The notes under the pieces were generated by a model. The model saw only the letters and a list, made by a program, of their open reading frames with translations. It ran no database searches and was not told where the DNA came from. Positions 54,567 to 62,787 of a stretch of DNA of 64,000 nucleotides are shown here, one piece after another; position 1 is the stretch's first letter; every line of letters begins with the position of its first letter. The stretch covers positions 1 to 64,000 of the forward strand of contig NZ_JAKSYD010000253.1 in the NCBI RefSeq assembly GCF_022829605.1. The letters are read 5' to 3'. The stretch is from Methylobacterium sp. E-065. GTDB lineage: Bacteria > Pseudomonadota > Alphaproteobacteria > Rhizobiales > Beijerinckiaceae. Position numbers and translations under genes: made by a program.

Positions 54567-55473
54567 GGCGCCGAGCCGGGCAAACCGGGACGTTGTCCTC
54601 GTGGTCGACGATTCCCCGGACACGTTGAGCTTCCTCACCGAGGCGATCGAACGGTCGGGCGCTACTGTGCTTGTCGCGGTGGGCGGCGACCTCGCCCTGG
54701 CGCTGGTGGACGAGATCACCCCCGACGTGATCCTGCTCGATGCCGTGATGCCGGGTCTCGACGGGTTCGAGACCTGCCGCCGGCTCAAGGCCAAGCCGCA
54801 ACTCGCGGGCGTGCCGGTGATCTTCATGACGGGTTTGAGCGAGACCGAGCACATCGTGCAGGGCTTGAGCGCGGGCGGGATCGACTACGTCACCAAGCCG
54901 ATCGCCCCGGACGAGATCCTGGCCCGGATCCGGGTGCATCTGGCGAGCGCCCGCGCCGCGCAGAGCGCCCGGGCGGCCCTCGACACCGCGGGTCGGACGC
55001 TGTTCGCCGTTGCGGAGAACGGGACCGTGCTGTGGTCGACGCCGCAGGCCGGGCGGCTGCTCGCCGGTCTCGTCGCCGATCCCTCGGGCGTCTTCGTCCT
55101 GCCCCTGCGGGCCCGCGACTGGCTGCGGGGCTGCCTCGACGGGGTGGCCGCGCCCTTGACGCTGACCGATCGCGACGGGGCGGCCATCGCCCTGAGCTTC
55201 ATCGGCCGCACGCCGGACGAGGTCCTGCTCCGGCTGTCGCGGGAGGAGCCCGCCCTGGGGGTCGAGCGGCTTCGGGCGCGCCTGCCGATCACCGGCCGGG
55301 AGGCGGAGGTGCTCCTCTGGCTCGCGCGCGGCAAATCGAGCCGCGATATCGGTGAGATCCTGGGGTTGAGCCACCGGACCGTCACCAAGCATCTCGAAGG
55401 CATTTACGCCAAGCTCGGCGTGGAGAACCGGACTGCGGCCTCGATCATCGCGGCCCGCCATCTTCAGGATTGA
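54559..55473 (+). CDS. Response regulator with LuxR-type DNA-binding domain
   Basis: The 304-residue protein has a receiver (Asp17/Asp18 in LVVDDSP, phospho-Asp61 in VILLDAVMPG, Lys113 in DYVTKP), a middle segment at 130-235 with no recognised family, and a C-terminal HTH: ITGREAEVLLWLARGKSSRD followed by SHRTVTKHLEGIYAKLGVEN. Start overlaps the kinase gene by 8 bases. It probably activates the divergent urt/amidase operon. Confidence 0.9.
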   Translation: MAEAPSRANRDVVLVVDDSPDTLSFLTEAIERSGATVLVAVGGDLALALVDEITPDVILLDAVMPGLDGFETCRRLKAKPQLAGVPVIFMTGLSETEHIVQGLSAGGIDYVTKPIAPDEILARIRVHLASARAAQSARAALDTAGRTLFAVAENGTVLWSTPQAGRLLAGLVADPSGVFVLPLRARDWLRGCLDGVAAPLTLTDRDGAAIALSFIGRTPDEVLLRLSREEPALGVERLRARLPITGREAEVLLWLARGKSSRDIGEILGLSHRTVTKHLEGIYAKLGVENRTAASIIAARHLQD

Positions 55474-55584
55474 GCGGTGCCGTGATCCCCATCTTGTCCA
55501 CAGGCGTCGCGCCCCGGCGAAACGCCTTGGTAAGCGCGGGCGCGGCAGGGTCCCCGCTCAGATCGACCAGCCGAGCCGGATGCG

Positions 55585-55797
55585 ATGATGACCTGCCAGC
55601 AACTCGCCGAGGAACTGAAGCGGATCGCCACCACGCAGGTCAGCGACATCACCCGGGCGGTCAAGGAAGGCCAGAAGTCGATCGCGCTGAACGAGGTGCG
55701 CGACATGGCCCGCCGCCTCGAACTCCTGGCTGAGGCCTTCGATCCGAAACCGGCCGCCGAGGTCGCCGAGCCCGCCGAAGGCGCGCAGGCGGCCTGA
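55585..55797 (+). CDS. Small helical hypothetical protein
   Basis: The 70-residue protein has a helical, amphipathic core (LAEELKRIATTQVSDITRAV, NEVRDMARRLELLAEAF) and an Ala/Glu-rich tail. No membrane segment and no family recognised. It is 111 bases after the response regulator and 31 before the next small gene, so may be co-transcribed with it. Confidence 0.55.
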   Translation: MMTCQQLAEELKRIATTQVSDITRAVKEGQKSIALNEVRDMARRLELLAEAFDPKPAAEVAEPAEGAQAA

Positions 55798-55828
55798 CGC
55801 GCAGATTCGTCCCTCTCCGGGAACCCCC

Positions 55829-56218
55829 ATGATCCACGCTCATTTCACGATTCGTTTCGGGCAATCCTCGCTGCCGGCCTCAGCCGTGCAATGGGTCGCC
55901 GACACGGAGGCCGCCCGGGCCGCTGCCCGCACCGTCGTGCAGGGCCTGATGCGCCAGCACGGCGGCGATCCGCGGCTGCTCGCAGCCACCATGGTGATCA
56001 CCGACGCGGCCGGTTCGACGCTCCTGGAGATCCCGTTCTTCGACGCGCTGTACATGCCGGTCGAGCCGGTGGCCGATTCGGATCGGCGGACGCGGCGCAT
56101 CGCCCCGCCGTCGCGCCTCGGCGCGGCCCTGCGCCCGCTCCGAAGGCTCGCTGGCGCGATCGGCGCACGCCTGCAGCCATCGCACGGGTCTTCGGTGGAT
56201 TCGCGCTTCTCGGCGTGA
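55829..56218 (+). CDS. DUF6894-like small protein
   Basis: The 129-residue protein resembles DUF6894 proteins frequent in Methylobacterium and Bradyrhizobium: an opening beta strand (IHAHFTIRFGQS), a helix rich in Ala (DTEAARAAARTVVQGLMRQH) and a strand with VITDAAGSTLLEIPFFDALY. A basic tail follows. Function unknown. Confidence 0.65.
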   Translation: MIHAHFTIRFGQSSLPASAVQWVADTEAARAAARTVVQGLMRQHGGDPRLLAATMVITDAAGSTLLEIPFFDALYMPVEPVADSDRRTRRIAPPSRLGAALRPLRRLAGAIGARLQPSHGSSVDSRFSA

Positions 56219-56642
56219 GAGCGGGCACGCACCGCTTTGGATCTCCCTTTACCGCAGCTATTATAGTCACAGATCGCAGTCCGGCCGCGACACGCGCGCT
56301 CCCTCGACCGCAAAGAGGCTACGACGTTCACAGATCTCCAGCGGTCACCGACGCCGGCGGCGGAGCGCGACAGGCCCCCTCTCCCGCACGGGAGAGGGGA
56401 CCCGCGCTTGACCCTGAACCGATATAGCCAGACCCGATGCCTGAATCCGCAAGCGCAGAGGTGAAAGGGCGGTCGCATGGGAGGTTTGGACAGCCGGACC
56501 TCATGACCAACGTCGATTTCACATCCGCTTTGTGACCCTGCAGCACTGTGCAGGAAAGTGGACCCATATCCTTCGAGAGTGCAGGCGAGGCCGCCAACGC
56601 GTCTGATCCGGATTGCTGTCTTCTGCTGTCTGAAACAACCTT
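56219..56642. other. 424-base gene-free stretch
   Basis: Contains palindromic repeat copy B (56375-56407) and otherwise nothing recognisable; short reading frames lack ribosome sites and family similarity. It separates two convergent genes, the DUF6894-like and DUF488 genes. Confidence 0.55.
56375..56407. repeat. Short palindromic repeat (copy B)
   Basis: CCCCTCTCCCGCACGGGAGAGGGG is an almost perfect hairpin followed by ACCCGCGC, matching copy A at 49649 in both stem and tail. Also similar to the right arm of 43455-43550. Confidence 0.75.
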
Positions 56643-57080
56643 TCAGAGATCCCGCACCGCAAATCCCCGCGCGGTGAGCCGCTCCGACAGGATGCGCCGG
56701 TGGCAGACGGACGGGTCGCGTTCGAAGCACAGCAGGCAGAGCGGTGCCGCCTCGGCCATCGCCGACAGGTCGTCGAGGGCCGTCTGCCCGGCGGCGGTGT
56801 CGAGCACCTCCTCGCAGTAGATCCGGCGCAGCAGCGCCGCATCCCCCGCCCGGGCCGCCTGCCGGCCGGATTTCGGAGTGCCGAGGCTGCGCAGGTGGAC
56901 ATAGCCCAGGCCAGCCTCCTGCAGCGATGCCGCGAGCACGCCCTTCGAGAACCCGCGCTTGCGCGAATTCGCCACTGCCCGGACATCTGCCAGCACGCCA
57001 ACCCCGGCATCGCGCAGGATGCCGCCGAGCTGCTCCGAATCCAGGCCTTCGTACCCTATGGTGAAGATTTGCTTGCTCAC
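56643..57080 (-). CDS. DUF488 family protein
   Basis: The 145-residue protein starts SKQIFTIGYEGLDSEQLGGI and has VLADVRAVANSRKRGFSKGV, YVHLRSLGTPKSGR and LCFERDPSVCHRRILSE, the DUF488 pattern with conserved Arg and Cys/His residues. The molecular function is not established. GTG 57080 is preferred because homology starts there; another GTG lies 12 codons upstream, and neither has a strong ribosome site. Confidence 0.85.
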   Translation of the reverse strand: MSKQIFTIGYEGLDSEQLGGILRDAGVGVLADVRAVANSRKRGFSKGVLAASLQEAGLGYVHLRSLGTPKSGRQAARAGDAALLRRIYCEEVLDTAAGQTALDDLSAMAEAAPLCLLCFERDPSVCHRRILSERLTARGFAVRDL

Positions 57081-57282
57081 GGCGGTGTGACCGAACTCGC
57101 TTTGTGGACCCGGCACTTAGCCGGGCGTCATCCTGTGCAACACCGCTGGATCCCCTGCGTATGTCACGGCAATGCAACGCGTCTCGGAATTCCGCCGCAA
57201 TGATCGCAAAGGTCCGTTAACTGCGCTGGGGCCATCGATTACGCCTGTCTTTGGCGCTTCTTCGGTGGCGGGCTCAACACTG

Positions 57283-58167
57283 ATGTCGCGAATTGCTCAG
57301 CTCTCGCGCACTTCCTTCCTCGGCGACGCGCACGGCGTGACGGGGCGCCTCAGGGCGGTCCGCCGGCTCGCCGGCCGGTTCGCCGCGGTGGCGATTCTCG
57401 CCGGGTTGGCGGCCTGCGCGTCGAACAACGACTTCTATCCGACCAAGGGCGATGCCAAGCCCCATCCCGGTGTGGCCAAGGCCAAGCTCCACCCGATTCA
57501 AGGCATCGATATCTCCAAGTGGCAGGGCAACGTCGACTGGGCTTCGGTCCGGGCCTCCGGCACGCAGTTCGCCTTCATCAAGGCGACCGAGGGCGGCGAC
57601 CACGTCGACGAGCGATTCCGCACCAACTGGGACGGCGCGGCTCGGGCCGGCGTGCCGCGGGGCGCCTACCACTTCGTGTTCTGGTGCCGCTCGGCCCGGG
57701 AGCAGATGGACTGGTTCAAGCGGAACGTCCCGAACGATCCCACCGCCCTCCCGCCGGTACTGGACGTCGAGTGGAACGGCCATTCCCAGACCTGCCCAAA
57801 GAAGCTGCCGCGGGCGCAGGCCCTCGCGATGGTCACCGAGATGCTGGAAGAGATGGAGCGCTATACCGGCAAGCGCCCGATCATCTACACCGACATCACC
57901 TTCCACAAGGATGTGCTGGAGGGCGAACTGCCCGACTACCCGCACTGGCTGCGCTCCACCGCAGCGGAGCCGGAGCAGCGGTTCGTCAATCGCAAATGGA
58001 TGCTCTGGCAGTTCACGTCTACCGGCCGTGTCCCGGGCGTGCGGGGCGACGTCGACCGTAACGCTTTCTACGGTACGCCGTCGGATTGGGCTTCGTTCCT
58101 GACGACGGATTGCGATCCTCGGGAGCATAAGCGCCTGTCTGAACAGGGACTTTGCACCGACAAATAA
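57283..58167 (+). CDS. GH25 muramidase-like lipoprotein
   Basis: The 294-residue protein has a basic N-region, a hydrophobic stretch and a lipobox LAAC with Cys45, so it should be lipid-anchored. The GH25 domain has GIDISKWQGNVDWASV (Asp76), FAFIKATEGGDHVDERF, and the catalytic DxE pair Asp161/Glu163 in VLDVEWNG, then the RPIIYTDITFH strand. It probably cleaves peptidoglycan glycan strands, though in Gram-negatives the role is unclear. ATG 57283 is chosen. Confidence 0.9.
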   Translation: MSRIAQLSRTSFLGDAHGVTGRLRAVRRLAGRFAAVAILAGLAACASNNDFYPTKGDAKPHPGVAKAKLHPIQGIDISKWQGNVDWASVRASGTQFAFIKATEGGDHVDERFRTNWDGAARAGVPRGAYHFVFWCRSAREQMDWFKRNVPNDPTALPPVLDVEWNGHSQTCPKKLPRAQALAMVTEMLEEMERYTGKRPIIYTDITFHKDVLEGELPDYPHWLRSTAAEPEQRFVNRKWMLWQFTSTGRVPGVRGDVDRNAFYGTPSDWASFLTTDCDPREHKRLSEQGLCTDK

Positions 58168-58301
58168 CGTCGCTGAGTGATTGCCAATATAAGTTAGTTC
58201 AGCGTCGGACAGCGAGGGCTATGCGTGGGAGCCCGGTCAAGACTGGGCGCACCTGAGAGGATTCTTTCGGGAGCTACGGATCTTAGATTGTCCCCAGCCC
58301 G

Positions 58302-59060
58302 ATGCCAATCGAAAGTTCCGGCCCCACGGGCAATCTGCTCCTGGATGCGCTCTCGGACCCGGATCGGGCGCTGATCGCGCCGCATCTGGAGCGCACCACC
58401 TACGCCCGCGGTGAGACGGCTTTCGAGGCCGGTGCGGCGGTCACGCACGTCATCTTCCCCTGCCGCGATACGATTCTCGCGCTGGTCGTGACCACCCGGG
58501 ACGGGCGGACCGCCGAGACCGCAACCATCGGCCATGATGGGGCCGCGGGCGCGGTCGTCGGCGGGGGGCGCGTACCGGCCTTCGCCAAGGGGATGGTGCA
58601 GATCGGCGGTTCGGTGCTGCGCCTCGAAGCCGACCGTCTGGAGGAAGCGGCCGGCCGATCCGCTTCGTTGCATGATCTGTTCATGCGCTATGCCGATTGC
58701 TTCGTGGCGCAGTTGCTGCAGACCGCGGCCTGCAACGCGCTCCATCCGATCGAGCAGCGCTGCCTCCGCTGGCTACTGACGATTCAGGACCGGATCGAGG
58801 GCGATACGCTCCCGGTCACCCACGAGCTTCTGGCCGCGATGCTCGGGGTCCAGCGCACCTATCTGACCCGCATCCTGCGGGTGCTTCAGGACCAGGGCCT
58901 GATCCGGGTCGGGCGCGGGCGGATCACCGTCCTCGACCGTGACGCCGTCTCGGCCAGTGCCTGCGAGTGCCACGCCCGCCTGCGGATCCGCTGCGAGACG
59001 GTGCTGGGGACGGTGTACGGCCCGGCGAGCCGCACAGCCATCGCATCGGCGGACGGCTAG
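58302..59060 (+). CDS. Crp/Fnr family transcription regulator
   Basis: The 252-residue protein has an N-terminal cyclic-nucleotide-binding-like barrel (ARGETAFEAGAAVTHVIFPC, ETATIGHDGAAGAVVGGG) and a Crp-type winged HTH at about 175-215 (LPVTHELLAAMLGVQRTYLT). No FNR cysteine set is seen, so direct iron-sulfur sensing is unlikely. No adjacent target operon. Confidence 0.85.
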   Translation: MPIESSGPTGNLLLDALSDPDRALIAPHLERTTYARGETAFEAGAAVTHVIFPCRDTILALVVTTRDGRTAETATIGHDGAAGAVVGGGRVPAFAKGMVQIGGSVLRLEADRLEEAAGRSASLHDLFMRYADCFVAQLLQTAACNALHPIEQRCLRWLLTIQDRIEGDTLPVTHELLAAMLGVQRTYLTRILRVLQDQGLIRVGRGRITVLDRDAVSASACECHARLRIRCETVLGTVYGPASRTAIASADG

Positions 59061-59165
59061 AGAGGCTGCCGATCGCGCCACAGCACGGTCGGCGACAATT
59101 CCGTTCCGGCCGGCTCGGAAGGCGCGAGGAACTCCCCGTTCCGTACGGGCTCTTATGCGCCCGCT

Positions 59166-59549
59166 TCAGGCCGCCTTGCGCTCCAAAATCTCGATCAGCG
59201 CCCCGTCCGGACCCTCCACGAAGGCGATGCGCAGGCCCGGTCCGCGCTCCGTGATCCCGGTGCGGATCGGAACGCCACGCGCTTCGAGATCGGCCATCGC
59301 AACTTCGAGATCGTCGACGCGCAACCCGACATGCTCGAGGCCGAGGCAGGGCATCGGCCCGGCCGGTGCGGTCTCGGCCGGGGCCTGCTCGATGAACACG
59401 GTTAGCCCGCCGAGATCGAGGACGACCCGCTGCACCGGATCGCCGCCGACGCGCTTCACCTCCCGGGCCCCGAACGTCTCGACATAGAACATCGCGGCCC
59501 GCACCGCGTCGCGGCTGCGCAGATGGATGTGGTCGCAGGCGTAGTGCAT
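59166..59549 (-). CDS. VOC family protein (methylmalonyl-CoA epimerase/glyoxalase-like)
   Basis: The 127-residue single-domain VOC protein starts MHYACDHIHLRSRDAVRAAM and has LGLEHVGLRVDDLEVAMADL and DGALIEILERK. Candidate metal ligands: His in DHIHL, Glu in VFIEQ, His in LEHVGL and Glu in LIEIL. Substrate not evident; divergent from the dnaJ-like gene. Confidence 0.82.
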   Translation of the reverse strand: MHYACDHIHLRSRDAVRAAMFYVETFGAREVKRVGGDPVQRVVLDLGGLTVFIEQAPAETAPAGPMPCLGLEHVGLRVDDLEVAMADLEARGVPIRTGITERGPGLRIAFVEGPDGALIEILERKAA

Positions 59550-59767
59550 CGGGGCCTCAATTCCTCGCGATTCGGCCTCGGGACCGGCTGTCGTGCAGCC
59601 TTCGACCCGGCAGGGTGGCGACGTTATGCACCTTCTGCCTCCGCGGCGAGGGGCACCGCTTGACGTCCCGTGCGAACCCGCAGACTTTCGCCGCCAGCAA
59701 CGTTGCAGGTATGCAACAACCTTCCCACATCCGGGTGGAAATCCCACACCGCACAGCCAAGAGTTCC

Positions 59768-60694
59768 ATGCGCAATCCCTACGACGTGCTGGGCGTGGCC
59801 AAGGGGGCGAGCGAGGCCGACATCAAGAAGGCCTATCGCAAGCTCGCCAAGGACTTCCACCCCGACCGCAACAAGAACGACGTGAAGGCCAAGGACCGGT
59901 TCGCCGAGGCGAACTCGGCCTACGAGATCCTGGGCGACGCCGAGAAGCGTAAGCAGTTCGACCGCGGCGAGATCGATGCCGACGGCAAGCCGCGCGCGAC
60001 CGGATTCGAAGGGTTCGGCGGTGGACGGGGCGGCGGATTCGATTTCGAGGGCATGGCCCGCAGCCGCCAGGGCGGCATGGGCGGTGGCATGGCCGGCGGA
60101 ATGGGCGAGGACATCTTCTCGCACATCTTCGGCGAGGCGTTCCGCGCGGGCGGCGCCGGCCCCGGCGGCCAGCGCGGAACGCCCAAGGGCGATGACGTCG
60201 CCGCCGAACTGGCGGTGACGCTCGAGCAGGTCGCCAGCGAGGAGAAGCTGCGCCTCTACCTGCCCACAGGGCGGGAGGTGGACGTGGTCATCCCGCGGGG
60301 CATGGTCGACGGCCAGACCATCCGGCTGCGCGGCCTTGGCCAGAGTGCGGGACCGCGCGGCGAGCCGGGTGACGCGCTGCTTACCATCCGGATCCGGCCG
60401 CATCCGCGCTTCACCGTGGACGGGTCGGACCTCCGCACCACCGTCGACGTGGCCCTTGAGGATGCCGTGCTCGGCGGCACGATTCGCGTGCCGACGCTGA
60501 CCGGCGCCGTCGAGATGCGGATCCCGTCGATGACGAGTTCGGGCCGCACCTTCCGCCTGCGCGGCAAGGGTCTGCCGCGCAAGGACGGGAGCGCCGGCGA
60601 CCTGTTCGCCACCACGGCCATCGTGCTGCCCGAGGGCGAGGATGCGGCCTTGATGGAATTCGCCCGGTCACGGCGCGGCGCAAAGGCTGCGTGA
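59768..60694 (+). CDS. DnaJ/CbpA-type co-chaperone without zinc finger
   Basis: The 308-residue class II J-protein has a J-domain (residues 3-66) with HPD at 31-33 in DFHPDRNKN, a Gly/Phe/Met-rich linker (about 78-125) and two beta-rich C-terminal substrate domains, without the CxxCxGxG zinc region. It stimulates DnaK. ATG 59768 begins the J-domain. fabI follows 85 bases later. Confidence 0.9.
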   Translation: MRNPYDVLGVAKGASEADIKKAYRKLAKDFHPDRNKNDVKAKDRFAEANSAYEILGDAEKRKQFDRGEIDADGKPRATGFEGFGGGRGGGFDFEGMARSRQGGMGGGMAGGMGEDIFSHIFGEAFRAGGAGPGGQRGTPKGDDVAAELAVTLEQVASEEKLRLYLPTGREVDVVIPRGMVDGQTIRLRGLGQSAGPRGEPGDALLTIRIRPHPRFTVDGSDLRTTVDVALEDAVLGGTIRVPTLTGAVEMRIPSMTSSGRTFRLRGKGLPRKDGSAGDLFATTAIVLPEGEDAALMEFARSRRGAKAA

Positions 60695-60779
60695 GGCGGG
60701 CCGGACTTCCGTCGCCCGGCGGCCTCCGCTAAGGAGGCCCCCCGGCTCCGTGATGGGCCGCGCGGCTTCGGGATCGATC

Positions 60780-61604
60780 ATGGCGGAACACGGGCAGGGC
60801 CTTCTGGCGGGCAAGCGGGGCATCGTCCTGGGCGTCGCCAACAACCGCTCGATCGCCTGGGGCATCGCCCGCAGCGCCCGCGCTCACGGGGCGGAACTGG
60901 CCTTCACCTATCAGGGGGACGCCCTGCGCAAGCGTGTCGAGCCCCTGGCCAAGGAACTCGACGCCCACGTCATCGGCCATTGCGACGTCACCGACTCGTC
61001 CACGATCGATGCCGTGTTCGAGGAAGCCGCACGGGTCTTTCCCGAGGGCATCGATTTCGTGGTCCACTGCATCGCCTTTTCCGACAAGGACGAGCTGACC
61101 GGCCGCTATATCGAGACCTCGGAGGACAACTTCACCAAGTCGCTCCTCGTCTCGTGCTACTCGTTCACCGCGGTGGCCCAGCGCGCGGAAAAGATCATGC
61201 GGCCGGGCGGCTCGCTCGTGACGCTGACCTATTACGGCGCCGAGAAGTGGATGCCGCACTACAACGTCATGGGCGTCGCCAAGGCGGCTTTGGAAGCTTC
61301 GGTGCGCTACCTCGCGGCCGATCTCGGCCCGAAGAACATCCGCGTCAACGCGATCTCGGCGGGCCCGATCAAGACCCTCGCGGCCTCGGGGATCGGCGAC
61401 TTCCGCTACATCCTCAAGTGGAACGAGTACAATTCGCCCCTGCGGCGGACCGTGACCATCGGCGAGGTCGGCGAGACGGCGGCTTATCTGGTCTCCGACA
61501 TGTCGGCCGGCATGACCGGCGAGATCCTGCACGTGGATGCCGGCTACCACGTCGTCGGCATGAAGAACCCGGATGCGCCGGATCTGACGCTCGACAAGGA
61601 TTGA
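60780..61604 (+). CDS. fabI: Enoyl-[acyl-carrier-protein] reductase FabI
   Basis: The 274-residue NADH-dependent reductase has GIVLGVANNRSIAWGIARS and the catalytic Tyr151, Tyr161 and Lys168 in TYYGAEKWMPHYNVMGVAK, the triclosan-target site. It completes fatty-acid elongation cycles. ATG 60780 is preferred; another ATG lies 10 codons upstream. Confidence 0.95.
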   Translation: MAEHGQGLLAGKRGIVLGVANNRSIAWGIARSARAHGAELAFTYQGDALRKRVEPLAKELDAHVIGHCDVTDSSTIDAVFEEAARVFPEGIDFVVHCIAFSDKDELTGRYIETSEDNFTKSLLVSCYSFTAVAQRAEKIMRPGGSLVTLTYYGAEKWMPHYNVMGVAKAALEASVRYLAADLGPKNIRVNAISAGPIKTLAASGIGDFRYILKWNEYNSPLRRTVTIGEVGETAAYLVSDMSAGMTGEILHVDAGYHVVGMKNPDAPDLTLDKD

Positions 61605-61617
61605 GAGCGCGGCGCGC

Positions 61618-62772
61618 TCAATCCTCCTCCGCTTCGGCGAACGCTCCCGTCAGCGTCAGCCCGTCGATCCAGGTCTCGCCGTCGCGCTTGACGACGATAT
61701 GGGGCTGGGCGCCGCCATGCGCCGCGATTCCCGCCGCCAGCCGCTCGGAATGCGTCACCAGCCAGACTTGCGTGCGCCGCGACGCCTGGGCGATCAGTCG
61801 TGCCAGCGGATCCATCAGATCGGGATGCAGGCTCGTCTCGGGTTCGTTCAGCGCGATGAACGGCGGCAGGCGGTAGCCGAGCAGCGCGCCGGCCACTGCC
61901 AGATAGCGCAGGGTCCCGTCCGATAATTCGGGCGGGTCGAAGATCCGGGCGGGAAAATCGGGGACGCGCAGGCCGAAGCTTGCGTGGCGGCCGGGCACCG
62001 GCACCACCAGACGTGCGTCCGGAAATGCGGCATCGACCGCCGCGTCGATCTCGGTGGTGTCCTGCCGGATATGCGCCAGGGTGGCGAAGACGGCCGCGAG
62101 GTCGGAGCCGTCCGAGGCGAGCGTCGGCGTCGTAACCGCGAGGCAGGGTCGGCGCAGAGGTGAGTCGGCGTCCGTCCGGAAATCATGGTGGAAGCGCCAC
62201 GCCGTCAGGGCGATGCGGACCAGGGCGATCTCCGGATGGTCCGTCGCGCCGAGGAGGCTGCCGAGCGCCGTCTCGGTCGGGAGCAAGTCCTCGCCGAGGG
62301 AGCGCTTGCGGCCGTCCCCGTCGCGAACGAAACCGGTGCGCCCGTCGCGGTCGAGGATCACCGCCGCGCGGCCGCGGGTCCGGAGCGTCAGGCGCTCGGC
62401 CTTCACCTGTGGCTCGTGCTGGAAAGCCGCGCCGTAGGTTGCCCCGCCGGCCTGCTGCACGAGGCCGATCTCCACCGTGTAGCTGAAATCCTGGGCGATC
62501 CCTTCATGGCGCAGGGTGGCGGATAGGCGGATCCGGGCGGCCTCTCCCCGGCGTCGCCGACCGGCCCAGAGAGCCGACTCCATCCCGCCCTCGGCGGCGA
62601 GGTCGCGGGTCAGCGTGCCTGTGGCGGCCGCCTGGAGCAGTTCGAGCGCCCTGTAGAGGTTGGTCTTGCCCGTGCCGTTGCCGCCGACGAAAACCGACAG
62701 GTCCTCGACCGGGAATCTGATCTGCCGGAGCGACCGGTAACCCGACACCGTGACGTCGCGAACCACCAGCAT
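61618..62772 (-). CDS. RecF/OLD-like AAA ATPase
   Basis: The 384-residue protein has ABC-type ATPase parts: Walker A FVGGNGTGKTNLYRAL near residue 30, signature-like LSDGTLRYLAVAGALL, Walker B FIALNEPETSLHPDL and VWLVTHSERLA. The family (AAA_21/RecF-like) includes DNA-repair and phage-defence ATPases; no nuclease or TOPRIM partner is adjacent here, so no defence role can be claimed. It converges on fabI with a 13-base gap. Confidence 0.85.
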   Translation of the reverse strand: MLVVRDVTVSGYRSLRQIRFPVEDLSVFVGGNGTGKTNLYRALELLQAAATGTLTRDLAAEGGMESALWAGRRRRGEAARIRLSATLRHEGIAQDFSYTVEIGLVQQAGGATYGAAFQHEPQVKAERLTLRTRGRAAVILDRDGRTGFVRDGDGRKRSLGEDLLPTETALGSLLGATDHPEIALVRIALTAWRFHHDFRTDADSPLRRPCLAVTTPTLASDGSDLAAVFATLAHIRQDTTEIDAAVDAAFPDARLVVPVPGRHASFGLRVPDFPARIFDPPELSDGTLRYLAVAGALLGYRLPPFIALNEPETSLHPDLMDPLARLIAQASRRTQVWLVTHSERLAAGIAAHGGAQPHIVVKRDGETWIDGLTLTGAFAEAEED

Positions 62773-62787
62773 GCGGGCTTCCCCGTA

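Noticed and set aside
61618..62772. An OLD/Gabija-like defence system
   Set aside because: Only an ATPase is present; no TOPRIM domain, helicase or nuclease partner adjacent. ppk2 is metabolic.
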